Program-made: the position numbers and the translations under genes
Assembly (NCBI RefSeq): GCF_026340465.1
Contig: NZ_JAPEPC010000001.1
Span: forward strand, 5,895,001 to 5,959,000
Length of the DNA stretch: 64,000 bases
Reading direction: 5' to 3'
DNA from: Streptomyces sp. NBC_01306
Lineage (GTDB): Bacteria; Actinomycetota; Actinomycetes; Streptomycetales; Streptomycetaceae
The notes under the pieces: generated by a model
The model's input: only the letters and a program-made list of their open reading frames with translations
The model's database searches: none
What the model was told of the DNA's origin: nothing
In this document: piece by piece, positions 17,816-26,743 of the stretch
Layout of the letters: each line of letters begins with the position of its first letter
Numbering within the stretch: the first letter of the stretch is position 1

Positions 17816-18763
17816 GTGACGGCCGTCGAGTCCCGACCCGCAGGGGTCGTCCTGACTCCCAGCCCGGGGGCCCATCGGCCATTCGGGGCCCGTGTCAAGG
17901 GTTTTGTGGCGCTGACCAAGCCGCGGATCATCGAACTGCTGCTGATCACCACCGTTCCGGTGATGTTCCTCGCCAAGCAGGGCGTGCCCAATCTGTGGCT
18001 CGTCCTGGCCACCTGCTTCGGTGGATATCTCTCCGCCGGCGGCGCCAACGCGTTCAACATGTTCATCGACCGCGACATCGACGCGCTGATGGACCGCACG
18101 TCGCAGCGTCCGCTGGTCACCGGCATGGTCTCGCCGCGTGAGTGCCTGGTCTTCGCCTTCGCGCTGGCCACCGTCTCCACGCTCTGGTTCGGGCTGCTCG
18201 TCAACTGGTTCTCGGCGGCGCTCTCGCTGGGCGCGCTCCTCTTCTACGTCGTCGTCTACACGATGATCCTCAAGCGCCGCACCTCGCAGAACATCGTCTG
18301 GGGCGGCATCGCGGGCTGTATGCCGGTGCTCATCGGCTGGTCCTCGGTCACGGACTCGATGTCGTGGGCCCCGGTCATCCTCTTCCTGGTGATGTTCTTC
18401 TGGACGCCGCCCCACTACTGGCCGCTGTCGATGCGGGTCAAGGACGACTACGCCCGCGTCGGGGTCCCGATGCTGCCGGTGATCGCCACCAACCAGGTCG
18501 TGGCCAAGCAGATCGTCATCTACAGCTGGGCGATGGTCGTCGTCTCGCTGCTGCTGACCCCGCTCGGCTACACGGGCTGGTTCTACACGGTGGTGGCCGT
18601 GCTGGCCGGCGCCTTCTGGCTGCGGGAGGCGCACGCGCTGCGGAACCGGGCCAAGAACGGGGTGACGGGCCCCAAGCTCAAGGAGATGCGGCTCTTCCAC
18701 TGGTCCATCACCTATGTCTCGCTGCTCTTCGTGGCGGTCGCGGTGGACCCCTTCCTGCGGTAG
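17816..18763 (+). CDS. ctaB: Protohaem IX farnesyltransferase (haem O synthase)
   Basis: Adds the farnesyl tail to haem B on the way to haem A for cytochrome aa3 oxidase. 315 residues with a polytopic UbiA fold. The first Asp-rich motif is in NMFIDRDIDALMDRTSQRPL, and the second region is DDYARVGVPMLPV. The GTG at 17816 matches the family N terminus (M)TAVESRPAG; CAGGGG lies just upstream and a GTG at 17810 is a close alternative. The partner enzyme gene ctaA is 1.7 kb downstream on the other strand. Confidence 0.95.
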   Translation: MTAVESRPAGVVLTPSPGAHRPFGARVKGFVALTKPRIIELLLITTVPVMFLAKQGVPNLWLVLATCFGGYLSAGGANAFNMFIDRDIDALMDRTSQRPLVTGMVSPRECLVFAFALATVSTLWFGLLVNWFSAALSLGALLFYVVVYTMILKRRTSQNIVWGGIAGCMPVLIGWSSVTDSMSWAPVILFLVMFFWTPPHYWPLSMRVKDDYARVGVPMLPVIATNQVVAKQIVIYSWAMVVVSLLLTPLGYTGWFYTVVAVLAGAFWLREAHALRNRAKNGVTGPKLKEMRLFHWSITYVSLLFVAVAVDPFLR

Positions 18764-18820
18764 GCCCCGCGTTCTCCCGCGGCACGGACGCTCGTCCGGT
18801 CCGCTCAGGTACTTCCCGAT

Positions 18821-18860
18821 ATGGGCAGGTGCAGTGGTTCACGCCACTGCACCTGCCCAT
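18821..18860 (+). terminator. Perfect hairpin after ctaB
   Basis: A 17-base perfect stem (18821-18837 with 18844-18860) and a six-base loop (TTCACG), 57 bases beyond ctaB. No U-tract. Confidence 0.75.
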
Positions 18861-18894
18861 GTCGCGTCCCACTACCCGCTAGTAGCATGCGGCC

Positions 18895-19245
18895 ATGGCA
18901 GATACGCAGGTTGACGAGAAGCGGGACGCCCGAGCCGACCGGAAGACGGCCAGGCTCGCCCGGCAGATCCAGGCCTTCGGCCGGGAGCACGGCGGCGCCG
19001 AGGCGCAGCTCGCGTACATCGGTGAGCGCGGCGCCCGCATCGTGCTGGTCGGCGAGGACGGCGGCTGGGGAGACCTGGTGGCACCGTCGTACGCCATGGC
19101 GCAGAGCGCGACCGAGCAGGCGGGGGTCACCGTCCACGAGTCCTTCGACGGCGATCTCGCGGCCAAGGTCCGCACCGGCCCGTACGAGTGGAAGCGGATG
19201 GCCGGTATCCAGCTCGGCGGCTCCCGGGCCGGCGCAGACCGCTGA
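18895..19245 (+). CDS. Conserved small protein of unknown function
   Basis: 116 residues, highly charged at the N terminus (MADTQVDEKRDARADRKTARLARQ) and followed by an alpha/beta-looking segment (GARIVLVGEDGGWGDLVAPSYAMAQ). No signal peptide, membrane segment or metal motif was seen. A TAGCAT box at 18883-18888 lies six bases before the ATG, so the message may be leaderless. It precedes the amidohydrolase-like gene by 79 bases. I do not recognise a function. Confidence 0.75.
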   Translation: MADTQVDEKRDARADRKTARLARQIQAFGREHGGAEAQLAYIGERGARIVLVGEDGGWGDLVAPSYAMAQSATEQAGVTVHESFDGDLAAKVRTGPYEWKRMAGIQLGGSRAGADR

Positions 19246-19324
19246 GGGCAGCGGCCGAGGCCAACACCTGGGGGCGGGTTTCCGCGTTAGGGCTGGAGGA
19301 GAACAGCCCGAAGCGGAGGCCCGG

Positions 19325-20416
19325 ATGATCGAGACACCCTGCCTGGTGGACCAGTACTGCCACGGCGTGCTCCGCACCGAACTCGGCCTTGGGACCTTCG
19401 AGGCGCACCTCGGCAGCACCCCCGGGCCGCCCGCCCCCGGCACCACCTTCTTCGACACCCAGACCGGCTTCGCCGTACGGCGCTGGTGCCCGCCGCTGCT
19501 CGGCCTCGAACCGCACTGCGCCCCCGCGCGCTACCTCGCCCGCCGCCGGGAACTCGGCGTGCCGGAGGTGGGGAGACGGCTGCTGCGCTCCAGCGGCATC
19601 AGCACCTATCTGGTGGACACCGGGCTGCCGGGCGATCTCACGGGTCCCGCCGAGATGGCATCGGCCGGCGACGCCGACGCCCACGAGATCGTCCGCCTCG
19701 AACTCCTCGCCGAGCAGGTCGCCGACACCTCGGGCACCGTCGACTCCTTCCTCGCGAATCTGGCCGAGGCGGTGCACGGAGCGGCCGGCTCCGCCGTGGC
19801 CTTCAGCTCGGTGGCCCCGGTACGGCACGGACTCGCCCTGGCGCCCGACCCGCCGGGCGCCGGCGAGGTGCGCGGCGCCGCGGGGCGCTGGCTCGCGGAC
19901 CGACAGGTCGGCGGCAGCCTCACCGATCCGGTGCTGCTGCGCCATCTGCTGTGGAACGCCGTCGCGTCCGGCCGCCCGCTCCAGCTGCACATCGGGGCGG
20001 GTGACCCGCTGCTGCTGACGGACCTCATCGTCGCCGCGACCGGACTCGGCACCGATCTGGTGCTGCTGCACGGCTATCCGTACCACCGGCAGGCAGCGCA
20101 GCTGGCGAGCGTCCACCCGCATGTGTACGCAGACCTGGGCCCGGCCCTGGCGCACACGGGGGCGCGGGCCGCTGTCGTGCTCGCGGAGATCCTGGAGCTG
20201 GCGCCGTTCGGGAAGCTGCTGTTCTCCAGCGGCGCCCGGGGGCTCCCCGAGCTGCATGTGGTGCGTGCGCGGGTGTTCCGGGAAGCGCTGGCCCGGACGC
20301 TGGGCGGCTGGGTCGAGGACGGCGCCTGGTCGCACACCGACGCGACACGGGTCGCCGGAATGATCGCGGCAGGCAACGCGCGCCGCGTCTACGGCCTCGA
20401 AGGGCCGGACAGCTAG
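19325..20416 (+). CDS. Amidohydrolase-fold protein with altered metal ligands
   Basis: 363 residues resembling the amidohydrolase-2 / FluG N-domain type TIM barrel. Recognisable strands include LQLHIGAGDP, LVLLHGYPYHRQAAQ and the final KLLFSSGARGLPELH. Two positions normally binding catalytic metal look changed: the first-strand HxH reads Q-Y-C-H (LVDQYCHGVL), and the last-strand Asp of the usual LFGSDA motif is replaced by Ser/Gly. It may be a pseudo-enzyme or use another mechanism. ATG at 19325 with GGAGG five bases upstream. It converges on ctaA. Confidence 0.7.
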   Translation: MIETPCLVDQYCHGVLRTELGLGTFEAHLGSTPGPPAPGTTFFDTQTGFAVRRWCPPLLGLEPHCAPARYLARRRELGVPEVGRRLLRSSGISTYLVDTGLPGDLTGPAEMASAGDADAHEIVRLELLAEQVADTSGTVDSFLANLAEAVHGAAGSAVAFSSVAPVRHGLALAPDPPGAGEVRGAAGRWLADRQVGGSLTDPVLLRHLLWNAVASGRPLQLHIGAGDPLLLTDLIVAATGLGTDLVLLHGYPYHRQAAQLASVHPHVYADLGPALAHTGARAAVVLAEILELAPFGKLLFSSGARGLPELHVVRARVFREALARTLGGWVEDGAWSHTDATRVAGMIAAGNARRVYGLEGPDS

Positions 20417-20431
20417 AGTCCGGGGCCGGTT

Positions 20432-21430
20432 CTAGACGGCGGTGAGCGCCGAGTTCTCCGACTGCGCGGGGATCTCCGCACCGGACAGCGGCCGCTCGCG
20501 GAGCGAGAGCAGCACCCGCAGTACACCGATCCACACCAGCGATGCGCCGAACATGTGCAGCCCGACCAGGACCTCGGGGGTGTGCGTGAAGTACTGGACG
20601 TAGCCGATCACGCCCTGGCCCATCAGGATCAGGAAGAGATCGCGGGCCCGGTGCAGCGGTCCGACAGGCGCGTCCACCGCCTTCAGTACGAACCAGAGCG
20701 CCGCGGTGAGCGCCACCACGACCCAGGCGAAGTCGGCGTGCAGCTGCGCGATCATCGCCCAGTCGACCGGGATGCGCTCCACCTCGCTGGTGTCGCCCGC
20801 GTGCCGCCCCGCTCCCGAGACGACCGTACCGACCGCGATCAGCCCGGCCGACGCCACGACGAGCAGCCAGGTCAGCTGGACGACCGCCCTGCCCACCAGG
20901 GGGCGGGGTGCGCCGTCGCCCTCACGGACCCGCTGCCAGGTCACCACGGCGACCGTGAGCAGCGCGGTGGCCAGCAGGAAGTGCAGGGCCACGGTGTACG
21001 GGTTCAGGCCGACCAGCACCACGATGCCGCCCAGCACGGCGTTGCCCATGACCACCCAGAACTGGGCCCAGCCGAGCCGGGTCACCGAGCGCCGCCACGG
21101 CTTCTCCGAGCGGGCGGCGATGATCGTCCAGCCGACCGCCGCGCACAGGACGTACGTCAGCATCCGGTTGGAGAACTCGATGGCTCCGTGGAAGCCCATC
21201 GCGCTGGTCGTGGTGAGGCTCTGGTCGGTGCACTTGGGCCAGGTCGGGCAGCCGAGGCCGGAACCCGTGAGCCGCACTGCCCCGCCGGCGACGATGATGA
21301 TCACAGCCAGCACGACGGCCGAGAGCGCCGCGCGCTGCACGGTCCGGGGGCCCGGAGTCCAGCGGTCGGCGATGAAGGCGAGTGGATTGCGCACGGCGCC
21401 AACGGCTTCGGCGCGGGTCAGTTTCGGCAC
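20432..21430 (-). CDS. ctaA: Haem A synthase (COX15/CtaA)
   Basis: Oxidises haem O to haem A. 332 residues, about eight membrane segments. The four conserved His are visible in GFHGAIEFSNR, ALHFLLAT, AQLHADFAWV and GLHMFGASLVW, and the outer-loop Cys pair is in GLGCPTWPKC. GTG start (21430-21428). It ends 16 bases from the converging amidohydrolase gene. Confidence 0.95.
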   Translation of the reverse strand: MPKLTRAEAVGAVRNPLAFIADRWTPGPRTVQRAALSAVVLAVIIIVAGGAVRLTGSGLGCPTWPKCTDQSLTTTSAMGFHGAIEFSNRMLTYVLCAAVGWTIIAARSEKPWRRSVTRLGWAQFWVVMGNAVLGGIVVLVGLNPYTVALHFLLATALLTVAVVTWQRVREGDGAPRPLVGRAVVQLTWLLVVASAGLIAVGTVVSGAGRHAGDTSEVERIPVDWAMIAQLHADFAWVVVALTAALWFVLKAVDAPVGPLHRARDLFLILMGQGVIGYVQYFTHTPEVLVGLHMFGASLVWIGVLRVLLSLRERPLSGAEIPAQSENSALTAV

Positions 21431-21481
21431 GGGGACATCGTAGGCCGGGCGCTTGTGCGTACTTTCACGAGGGGGCGCTTT

Positions 21482-22249
21482 CTACTCCCATCGGAAGTAC
21501 CGGGCGGCCGCGCCCAGTCCGAGCACCGCCCACACCGCGACGATCCCCAGATCGCCCCACGGCATCGAAGCGCCGTGCTGCAGGACGTCCCGCAGGCCGT
21601 CGGAGAGCGCCGAGACCGGCAGCAGCTCCAGTACGGACCTGACGCCACCGGGGAACTTGTCCATCGGCACGATCACCCCGCCGCCGACGAGCAGCAGCAG
21701 GAAGACGAGGTTGGCCGCGGCCAGCGTGGCCTCCGCCTTGAGCGTCCCCGCCATCAGCAGGCCCAGGCCCGAGAAGGCGGCCGTACCGAGGACGAGCAGC
21801 AGCAGGACGGCGAACGGGTTGCCGTGCGGCGACCAGCCGAGCAGCAGCGCGATCACGGTCAGCAGGACGATCTGCAGGACCTCGGTGACGATCACGGCCA
21901 GCGTCTTGGAGGCCATCAGCGCCCAGCGGGGGAGCGGTGAGGCGCCGAGCCGCTTGAGCACCCCGTACCTGCGCTCGAAACCGGTCGCGATGGCCTGCCC
22001 GGTGAAGGCCGTGGACATCACGGCGAGTGCCAGGATGCCCGGGGCCAGGAAGTCCACGGACTTGCCGGCACCGGTGTCGACGATGTCGACCGCGGAGAAG
22101 AGGACCAGCAGCAGCGACGGGATGATCACGGTCAGCAGCAGCTGCTCACCGTTGCGCAGCAGCATCTTCGTCTCGAAGGCGGTCTGCGCGGTGATCATGC
22201 GGGACAGCGGGGCCGCCCCCGGCCGCGGGGTGTACGTACCGGCGCTCAT
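21482..22249 (-). CDS. ABC-2 type exporter permease
   Basis: 255 residues with about six membrane segments (for example LLLTVIIPSLLLVLFSAV and LLLLLVGGGVIVPMD). This is the DrrB-like half of an efflux or tailoring exporter. The ATG at 22249 overlaps the ATPase stop as ATGA. The substrate cannot be read from sequence. Its place between ctaA and sufR is conserved in related genomes as I recall, but that gives no clear function. Confidence 0.88.
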   Translation of the reverse strand: MSAGTYTPRPGAAPLSRMITAQTAFETKMLLRNGEQLLLTVIIPSLLLVLFSAVDIVDTGAGKSVDFLAPGILALAVMSTAFTGQAIATGFERRYGVLKRLGASPLPRWALMASKTLAVIVTEVLQIVLLTVIALLLGWSPHGNPFAVLLLLVLGTAAFSGLGLLMAGTLKAEATLAAANLVFLLLLVGGGVIVPMDKFPGGVRSVLELLPVSALSDGLRDVLQHGASMPWGDLGIVAVWAVLGLGAAARYFRWE

Positions 22250-23172
22250 GCGCGCAGCTCCTTGCCGGTCAGTTCCAGGAAGACATCTTCGAGGGTGTGG
22301 CGCTCGACCGAGATGCGGTCCGGCAGCACACCGTGCTGGGCGCACCAGGAGGTGACGGTGGCGAGCAGCTGGGGGTCGACCGTACCGGTGATCCGGTAGG
22401 CGCCCGGGGTCAGCTCGGCCGCCGCCGAGCCGTCCGGGAGCGCCTTCAGCAGCGAGCCGACGTCGAGCCCGGGCCGTCCGCCGAAGCGCAGGGTGTTCTC
22501 GGCGCCGCCGCGGCAGAGCTGCTCGGGGGTGCCGTGCACGACGGCCCGGCCCGCGTCGATGATCGCCACCTCGTCGGCGAGCTGCTCGGCCTCGTCCATG
22601 AAGTGGGTGGTGAGCACCGTCGTCACCCCGTCCGCGCGCAGCTCCCGTACGAGATCCCAGGTGGACCTGCGGGCCTGCGGGTCGAGGCCGGCGGTCGGCT
22701 CGTCCAGGAAGATCAGCTCGGGGCGGCCCACGACGGCCATCGCGAGGGCGAGCCGCTGCTGCTGCCCGCCGGAGAGCCTGCGGTACGTCGTGCGGCCGCA
22801 GCTCTCCAGGCCGAGCCGCTCGATGAGCGAGTCGACATCGAGGGGGTGCGCGTGCAGTTTCGCCATGTGGCGCAGCATCTCGTCGGCGCGGGCGCCGGAG
22901 TAGACGCCGCCGGACTGGAGCATCACCCCGATCCGGGGGCGCAGCCGGGCCGCGTCGGCCACCGGGTCGAGACCCAGGACCCGGACGGTGCCGGCGTCGG
23001 CGCGGCGGTAGCCCTCGCAGGTCTCGACGGTGGTGGTCTTGCCTGCGCCGTTGGGCCCGAGTACGGCGGTGACAGTGCCCGCGCCGACCGTGAGGTCCAG
23101 GCCGTCCACAGCGGTCTTGGCGCCGTACCGCTTGACGAGGCCGCGTACCTCAACGGCGGGATCTGTACTCAT
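22246..23172 (-). CDS. ABC exporter ATP-binding protein
   Basis: 308 residues. Walker A is GPNGAGKTTT, the signature RLSGGQQQRLALA, Walker B LIFLDEPTAGLDP, and the switch His lies in TTHFMDEAEQ. This is the DrrA/CcmA subfamily with an extra C-terminal domain. ATG at 23172, upstream partner of the permease. It is transcribed divergently from sufR across 165 bases. Confidence 0.93.
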   Translation of the reverse strand: MSTDPAVEVRGLVKRYGAKTAVDGLDLTVGAGTVTAVLGPNGAGKTTTVETCEGYRRADAGTVRVLGLDPVADAARLRPRIGVMLQSGGVYSGARADEMLRHMAKLHAHPLDVDSLIERLGLESCGRTTYRRLSGGQQQRLALAMAVVGRPELIFLDEPTAGLDPQARRSTWDLVRELRADGVTTVLTTHFMDEAEQLADEVAIIDAGRAVVHGTPEQLCRGGAENTLRFGGRPGLDVGSLLKALPDGSAAAELTPGAYRITGTVDPQLLATVTSWCAQHGVLPDRISVERHTLEDVFLELTGKELRA

Positions 23173-23251
23173 ACGGGGGAGTCTACGAAGCGGGCGGGGC
23201 GCGGATCGTGCAGGGGCCCGAGGGCATGGGGGAACAGGCATCCGGCCCTGT

Positions 23252-23265
23252 TTAGGTAGCCCTAA
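23252..23265. promoter_or_regulatory. Inverted repeat TTAGG-N4-CCTAA upstream of sufR
   Basis: TTAGG (23252-23256) and CCTAA (23261-23265) are the outer half-sites of the actinobacterial iron box bound by DmdR/IdeR regulators, but spaced by four rather than nine bases. The site lies 73 bases before sufR and 79 before the ABC ATPase gene, so it could affect either. Confidence 0.35.
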
Positions 23266-23301
23266 GTGATCGAGGCCACCGCTGGAGTCCCCGATCTTCA
23301 C

Positions 23302-23338
23302 TTGTCGCGCACCGGTGAATTACGCAACAATGGCGTTG
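23302..23338 (+). promoter_or_regulatory. sufR promoter with embedded SufR operator
   Basis: TTGTCG (23302-23307), 18 bases and AACAAT (23326-23331) form a plausible promoter whose start would fall on the sufR GTG. Inside it, CAAC-AATGGC-GTTG (23325-23338) matches the CAAC-N6-GTTG palindrome reported, as I recall, for Streptomyces SufR. Repressor bound here would cover both the -10 box and the transcription start. Confidence 0.7.
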
Positions 23339-24084
23339 TGAAAAACGTCGGCGAGGCTCCAGTCCGTGGGACTGCCCAGGAGGAACTCGCGACCGGTGAG
23401 CGGTCCACCCGCAACCGGGTCGCGCGCTCCATCCTGGACCACGGCCCGTCCACCGTCACCGAACTGGCAGGACGCCTCGGGCTCACCCCGGCGGCCGTCC
23501 GCCGCCATCTCGACGCCCTGGTCACCGACGATGTGGTCGCCGCCCGCGAGCAGCGGGTGTACGGCGCCAGGACCCGGGGCCGTCCCGCCAAGGTCTTCGC
23601 GCTGACCGACTGCGGCCGCGACGCCTTCGACCAGTCCTACGACCAGCTCGCCGCCGACGCGCTGCGGTGGATCGCCCGGCGCTCCGGTGACGACGAGGTC
23701 ATGGCGTTCGCCCGCGACCGGCTCGACACCCAGGCCGCGGCCTACCGCGAGGCCATTGACGCCGCGGCGCCGGAGAACCGCGCCGAGGCTCTGGCCAAGG
23801 CGTTGACCGCCGACGGGTACGCTGCTACGGCGCGAAGCGCCCCGGTCGGCGAGCAGCTCTGCCAGCACCACTGCCCGGTGGCCCATGTCGCCGAGCAGTT
23901 CCCGCAGCTGTGCGAGGCGGAGACCGAGGTCTTCTCCCGCCTGCTCGGGACCCATGTGCAGCGTCTCGCCACCATCGCCCACGGCGACGGTGTGTGCACG
24001 ACGTTCATTCCCAAGAACGCCCATCAAGCCCATCAGGTAAACGACTCAGCATCCGCCAGCACGGCCGGGAGGAACCCCGCATGA
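23338..24084 (+). CDS. sufR: Fe-S cluster-sensing repressor SufR
   Basis: 248 residues. An N-terminal winged helix (RVARSILDHGPSTVTELAGR then TPAAVRRHLDAL) is followed by a ligand domain with clustered Cys (QLCQHHCPVAHVAEQFPQLC, later GDGVCTTF) that can hold a [4Fe-4S] cluster. With the cluster bound it represses suf; cluster loss derepresses the operon. The GTG at 23338 matches the family start (M)KNVGEA. Probably leaderless. The 3' end overlaps sufB as ATGA, so the sensor is translationally coupled to the scaffold. Confidence 0.95.
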   Translation: MKNVGEAPVRGTAQEELATGERSTRNRVARSILDHGPSTVTELAGRLGLTPAAVRRHLDALVTDDVVAAREQRVYGARTRGRPAKVFALTDCGRDAFDQSYDQLAADALRWIARRSGDDEVMAFARDRLDTQAAAYREAIDAAAPENRAEALAKALTADGYAATARSAPVGEQLCQHHCPVAHVAEQFPQLCEAETEVFSRLLGTHVQRLATIAHGDGVCTTFIPKNAHQAHQVNDSASASTAGRNPA

Positions 24085-25502
24085 CTCTCCCCACGGAGAC
24101 TGCCCACCCCGAACTCGAGGGCCTGGGTACGTACGAATTCGGCTGGGCCGACTCCGACGTGGCAGGTGCCGCGGCCAAGCGCGGCCTGTCCGAAGCTGTC
24201 GTCCGCGACATCTCGGCGAAGAAGAACGAGCCCGAGTGGATGCTGAAGCTGCGTCTCAAGGGCCTCAAGCTCTTCGGCAAGAAGCCCATGCCGAGCTGGG
24301 GCTCCGACCTGTCGGGCATCGACTTCGAGAACATCAAGTACTTCGTGCGGTCCACCGAGAAGCAGGCGGAGTCCTGGGAGGACCTGCCGGAGGACATCAA
24401 GAAGACGTACGACAAGCTCGGCATCCCGGAGGCGGAGAAGCAGCGCCTCGTCGCGGGTGTCGCCGCCCAGTACGAGTCCGAGGTCGTGTACCACCAGATC
24501 AACGAGGAGCTGGAGGCGCAGGGTGTCATCTTCATGGACACCGACACCGCGCTGAAGGAGCACCCGGAGCTCTTCCAGGAGTACTTCGGCACGGTGATCC
24601 CGGTCGGCGACAACAAGTTCGCCTCGCTGAACTCGGCCGTGTGGTCCGGCGGTTCGTTCATCTACGTGCCGAAGGGCGTGCACGTCGAGATCCCGCTGCA
24701 GGCCTACTTCCGCATCAACACGGAGAACATGGGCCAGTTCGAGCGGACGCTGATCATCGTCGACGAGGACGCCTACGTCCACTACGTCGAGGGCTGCACC
24801 GCCCCGATCTACTCCTCGGACTCGCTGCACAGCGCCGTCGTCGAGATCATCGTGAAGAAGGGCGGCCGCTGCCGCTACACGACGATCCAGAACTGGTCGA
24901 ACAACGTCTACAACCTCGTCACCAAGCGTGCCGTGGCGTACGAGGGCGCGACCATGGAGTGGGTCGACGGCAACATCGGCTCCAAGGTGACCATGAAGTA
25001 CCCGGCCGTCTACCTGATGGGCGAGCACGCCAAGGGCGAGACCCTGTCGATCGCCTTCGCGGGCGAGGGCCAGCACCAGGACGCCGGCGCCAAGATGGTC
25101 CACATGGCCCCGAACACCTCCTCCAACATCGTCTCCAAGTCGGTGGCGCGAGGCGGCGGCCGTACCTCCTACCGCGGTCTGATCGAGATCGGCGAGGGCG
25201 CCGAGGGCTCCAAGTCCAACGTGCTCTGTGACGCGCTGCTCGTCGACACGGTCTCCCGCTCGGACACCTACCCCTATGTGGACGTCCGCGAGGACGACGT
25301 GTCCATGGGCCACGAGGCGACCGTCTCCAAGGTCTCCGACGACCAGCTCTTCTACCTGATGAGCCGCGGTATGACGGAGTTCGAGGCGATGGCCATGATC
25401 GTGCGCGGCTTCGTCGAGCCGATCGCCAAGGAGCTCCCCATGGAGTACGCCCTGGAGCTCAACCGGCTGATCGAGCTGCAGATGGAGGGATCGGTCGGCT
25501 AG
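24081..25502 (+). CDS. sufB: Fe-S assembly scaffold subunit SufB
   Basis: 473 residues, the normal size. Part of the SufBCD complex on which clusters are built with ATP hydrolysis by SufC. The core beta-helix blocks are clear (GGSFIYVPKGVHVEIPLQAYFRI is contained within bases 24649-24717; later SRSDTYPYVDVREDDV and GRGMTEFEA-like SRGMTEFEAMAMIVRGF). ATG at 24081 with GGGAGGAA upstream. Confidence 0.97.
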   Translation: MTLPTETAHPELEGLGTYEFGWADSDVAGAAAKRGLSEAVVRDISAKKNEPEWMLKLRLKGLKLFGKKPMPSWGSDLSGIDFENIKYFVRSTEKQAESWEDLPEDIKKTYDKLGIPEAEKQRLVAGVAAQYESEVVYHQINEELEAQGVIFMDTDTALKEHPELFQEYFGTVIPVGDNKFASLNSAVWSGGSFIYVPKGVHVEIPLQAYFRINTENMGQFERTLIIVDEDAYVHYVEGCTAPIYSSDSLHSAVVEIIVKKGGRCRYTTIQNWSNNVYNLVTKRAVAYEGATMEWVDGNIGSKVTMKYPAVYLMGEHAKGETLSIAFAGEGQHQDAGAKMVHMAPNTSSNIVSKSVARGGGRTSYRGLIEIGEGAEGSKSNVLCDALLVDTVSRSDTYPYVDVREDDVSMGHEATVSKVSDDQLFYLMSRGMTEFEAMAMIVRGFVEPIAKELPMEYALELNRLIELQMEGSVG

Positions 25503-25561
25503 CAGCCGCCCGCCCCTCGCCCGACCCCCGTATCCACCAGAAAGCGAGCACGACGACAGCC

Positions 25562-26743
25562 ATGGCTGAGGCTCAGAACATTCCTGCGGGTTCCACTACC
25601 GCCGGGTCCATCGCGGTGGCTGCCGAGTCCACCGTCGCCACCCGGATGAGCGCGCCGCCGTCCTTCGACGTGGCGGACTTCCCGGTCCCGCACGGCCGCG
25701 AGGAGGAGTGGCGGTTCACTCCGCTGGAGCGGCTCAAGGGCCTGCACGACGGCACCGCCGTCGCGACCGGCGCCGGCGTCGAGGTCGAGGTGTCCGCCCC
25801 CGAGGGCGTGCACGTCGAGACCGTCGGCCGTGACGACGCCCGCATCGGCAAGGCCGGCACCCCGGTGGACCGGGTCGCCGCCCAGGCGTACTCCTCCTTC
25901 GAGAAGGCCTCGGTCGTCTCGGTGCCCAAGGAGACCGTGCTCAGCGAGCCGATCCGGATCGCCGTGCGCGGCGTCGGCGGTGTCGCCTACGGCCACCAGG
26001 TCATCGAGCTGGGCGCCTTCGCCGAAGCCCTCGTGGTCATCGACCACACCGGTGACGCGGTGCTCGCCGCCAACGTCGACTACATCCTGGGCGACGGCGC
26101 GAAGCTGACCGTCGTCTCCGTCCAGGACTGGGAGCCCGGCGCCGTCCACGTGGCGCAGCACAACGCGCTGGTGGGCAGGGACGCCTCGCTCAAGTCGGTC
26201 GTGGTCACCTTCGGCGGCGACGTCGTACGCGTCCACCCGCGCGTGCAGTACGCGGGCCCCGGCGGCGATGCCGAGCTCCTCGGGCTCTACTTCACCGACC
26301 ACGGCCAGCACCAGGAGCACCGCCTCCTCGTCGACCACAACGCGCCGCACTGCCGGTCGAACGTGGCCTACAAGGGCGCGCTCCAGGGCCAGGACGCACA
26401 CGCCGTCTGGATCGGCGACGTCCTGATCAGGGCCGCCGCCGAGGGCACCGACTCGTACGAGCTGAACCGCAACCTCGTCCTCACCGACGGCGCGCGGGTC
26501 GACTCGGTCCCGAACCTGGAGATCGAGACCGGCGAGATCGCCGGCGCGGGCCACGCGTCGGCCACCGGCCGCTTCGACGACTCGCAGCTCTTCTACCTCC
26601 AGTCGCGCGGTATCCCGGAGGCCGAAGCCCGCCGCCTGGTGGTCCGCGGCTTCTTCGCCGAGCTGGTCCAGCAGATCGGTCTGCCGGACGTCGAGGAGCG
26701 CCTGCTCGACAAGATCGACGCCGAGCTGCAGGCAGCCGTCTGA
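25562..26743 (+). CDS. sufD: Fe-S assembly protein SufD
   Basis: 393 residues, structural partner of SufB. N-terminal helical region (REEEWRFTPLERL), then the beta-helix and the C-terminal block LFYLQSRGIPEAEARRLVVR shared with SufB. ATG at 25562; the stop overlaps the next start by one base (TGATG). Confidence 0.96.
   Translation: MAEAQNIPAGSTTAGSIAVAAESTVATRMSAPPSFDVADFPVPHGREEEWRFTPLERLKGLHDGTAVATGAGVEVEVSAPEGVHVETVGRDDARIGKAGTPVDRVAAQAYSSFEKASVVSVPKETVLSEPIRIAVRGVGGVAYGHQVIELGAFAEALVVIDHTGDAVLAANVDYILGDGAKLTVVSVQDWEPGAVHVAQHNALVGRDASLKSVVVTFGGDVVRVHPRVQYAGPGGDAELLGLYFTDHGQHQEHRLLVDHNAPHCRSNVAYKGALQGQDAHAVWIGDVLIRAAAEGTDSYELNRNLVLTDGARVDSVPNLEIETGEIAGAGHASATGRFDDSQLFYLQSRGIPEAEARRLVVRGFFAELVQQIGLPDVEERLLDKIDAELQAAV

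Noticed and set aside
24033..25313. Open minus-strand frame opposite sufB
   Set aside because: Low-complexity Val/Asp/Arg/Leu product antisense to a conserved gene.
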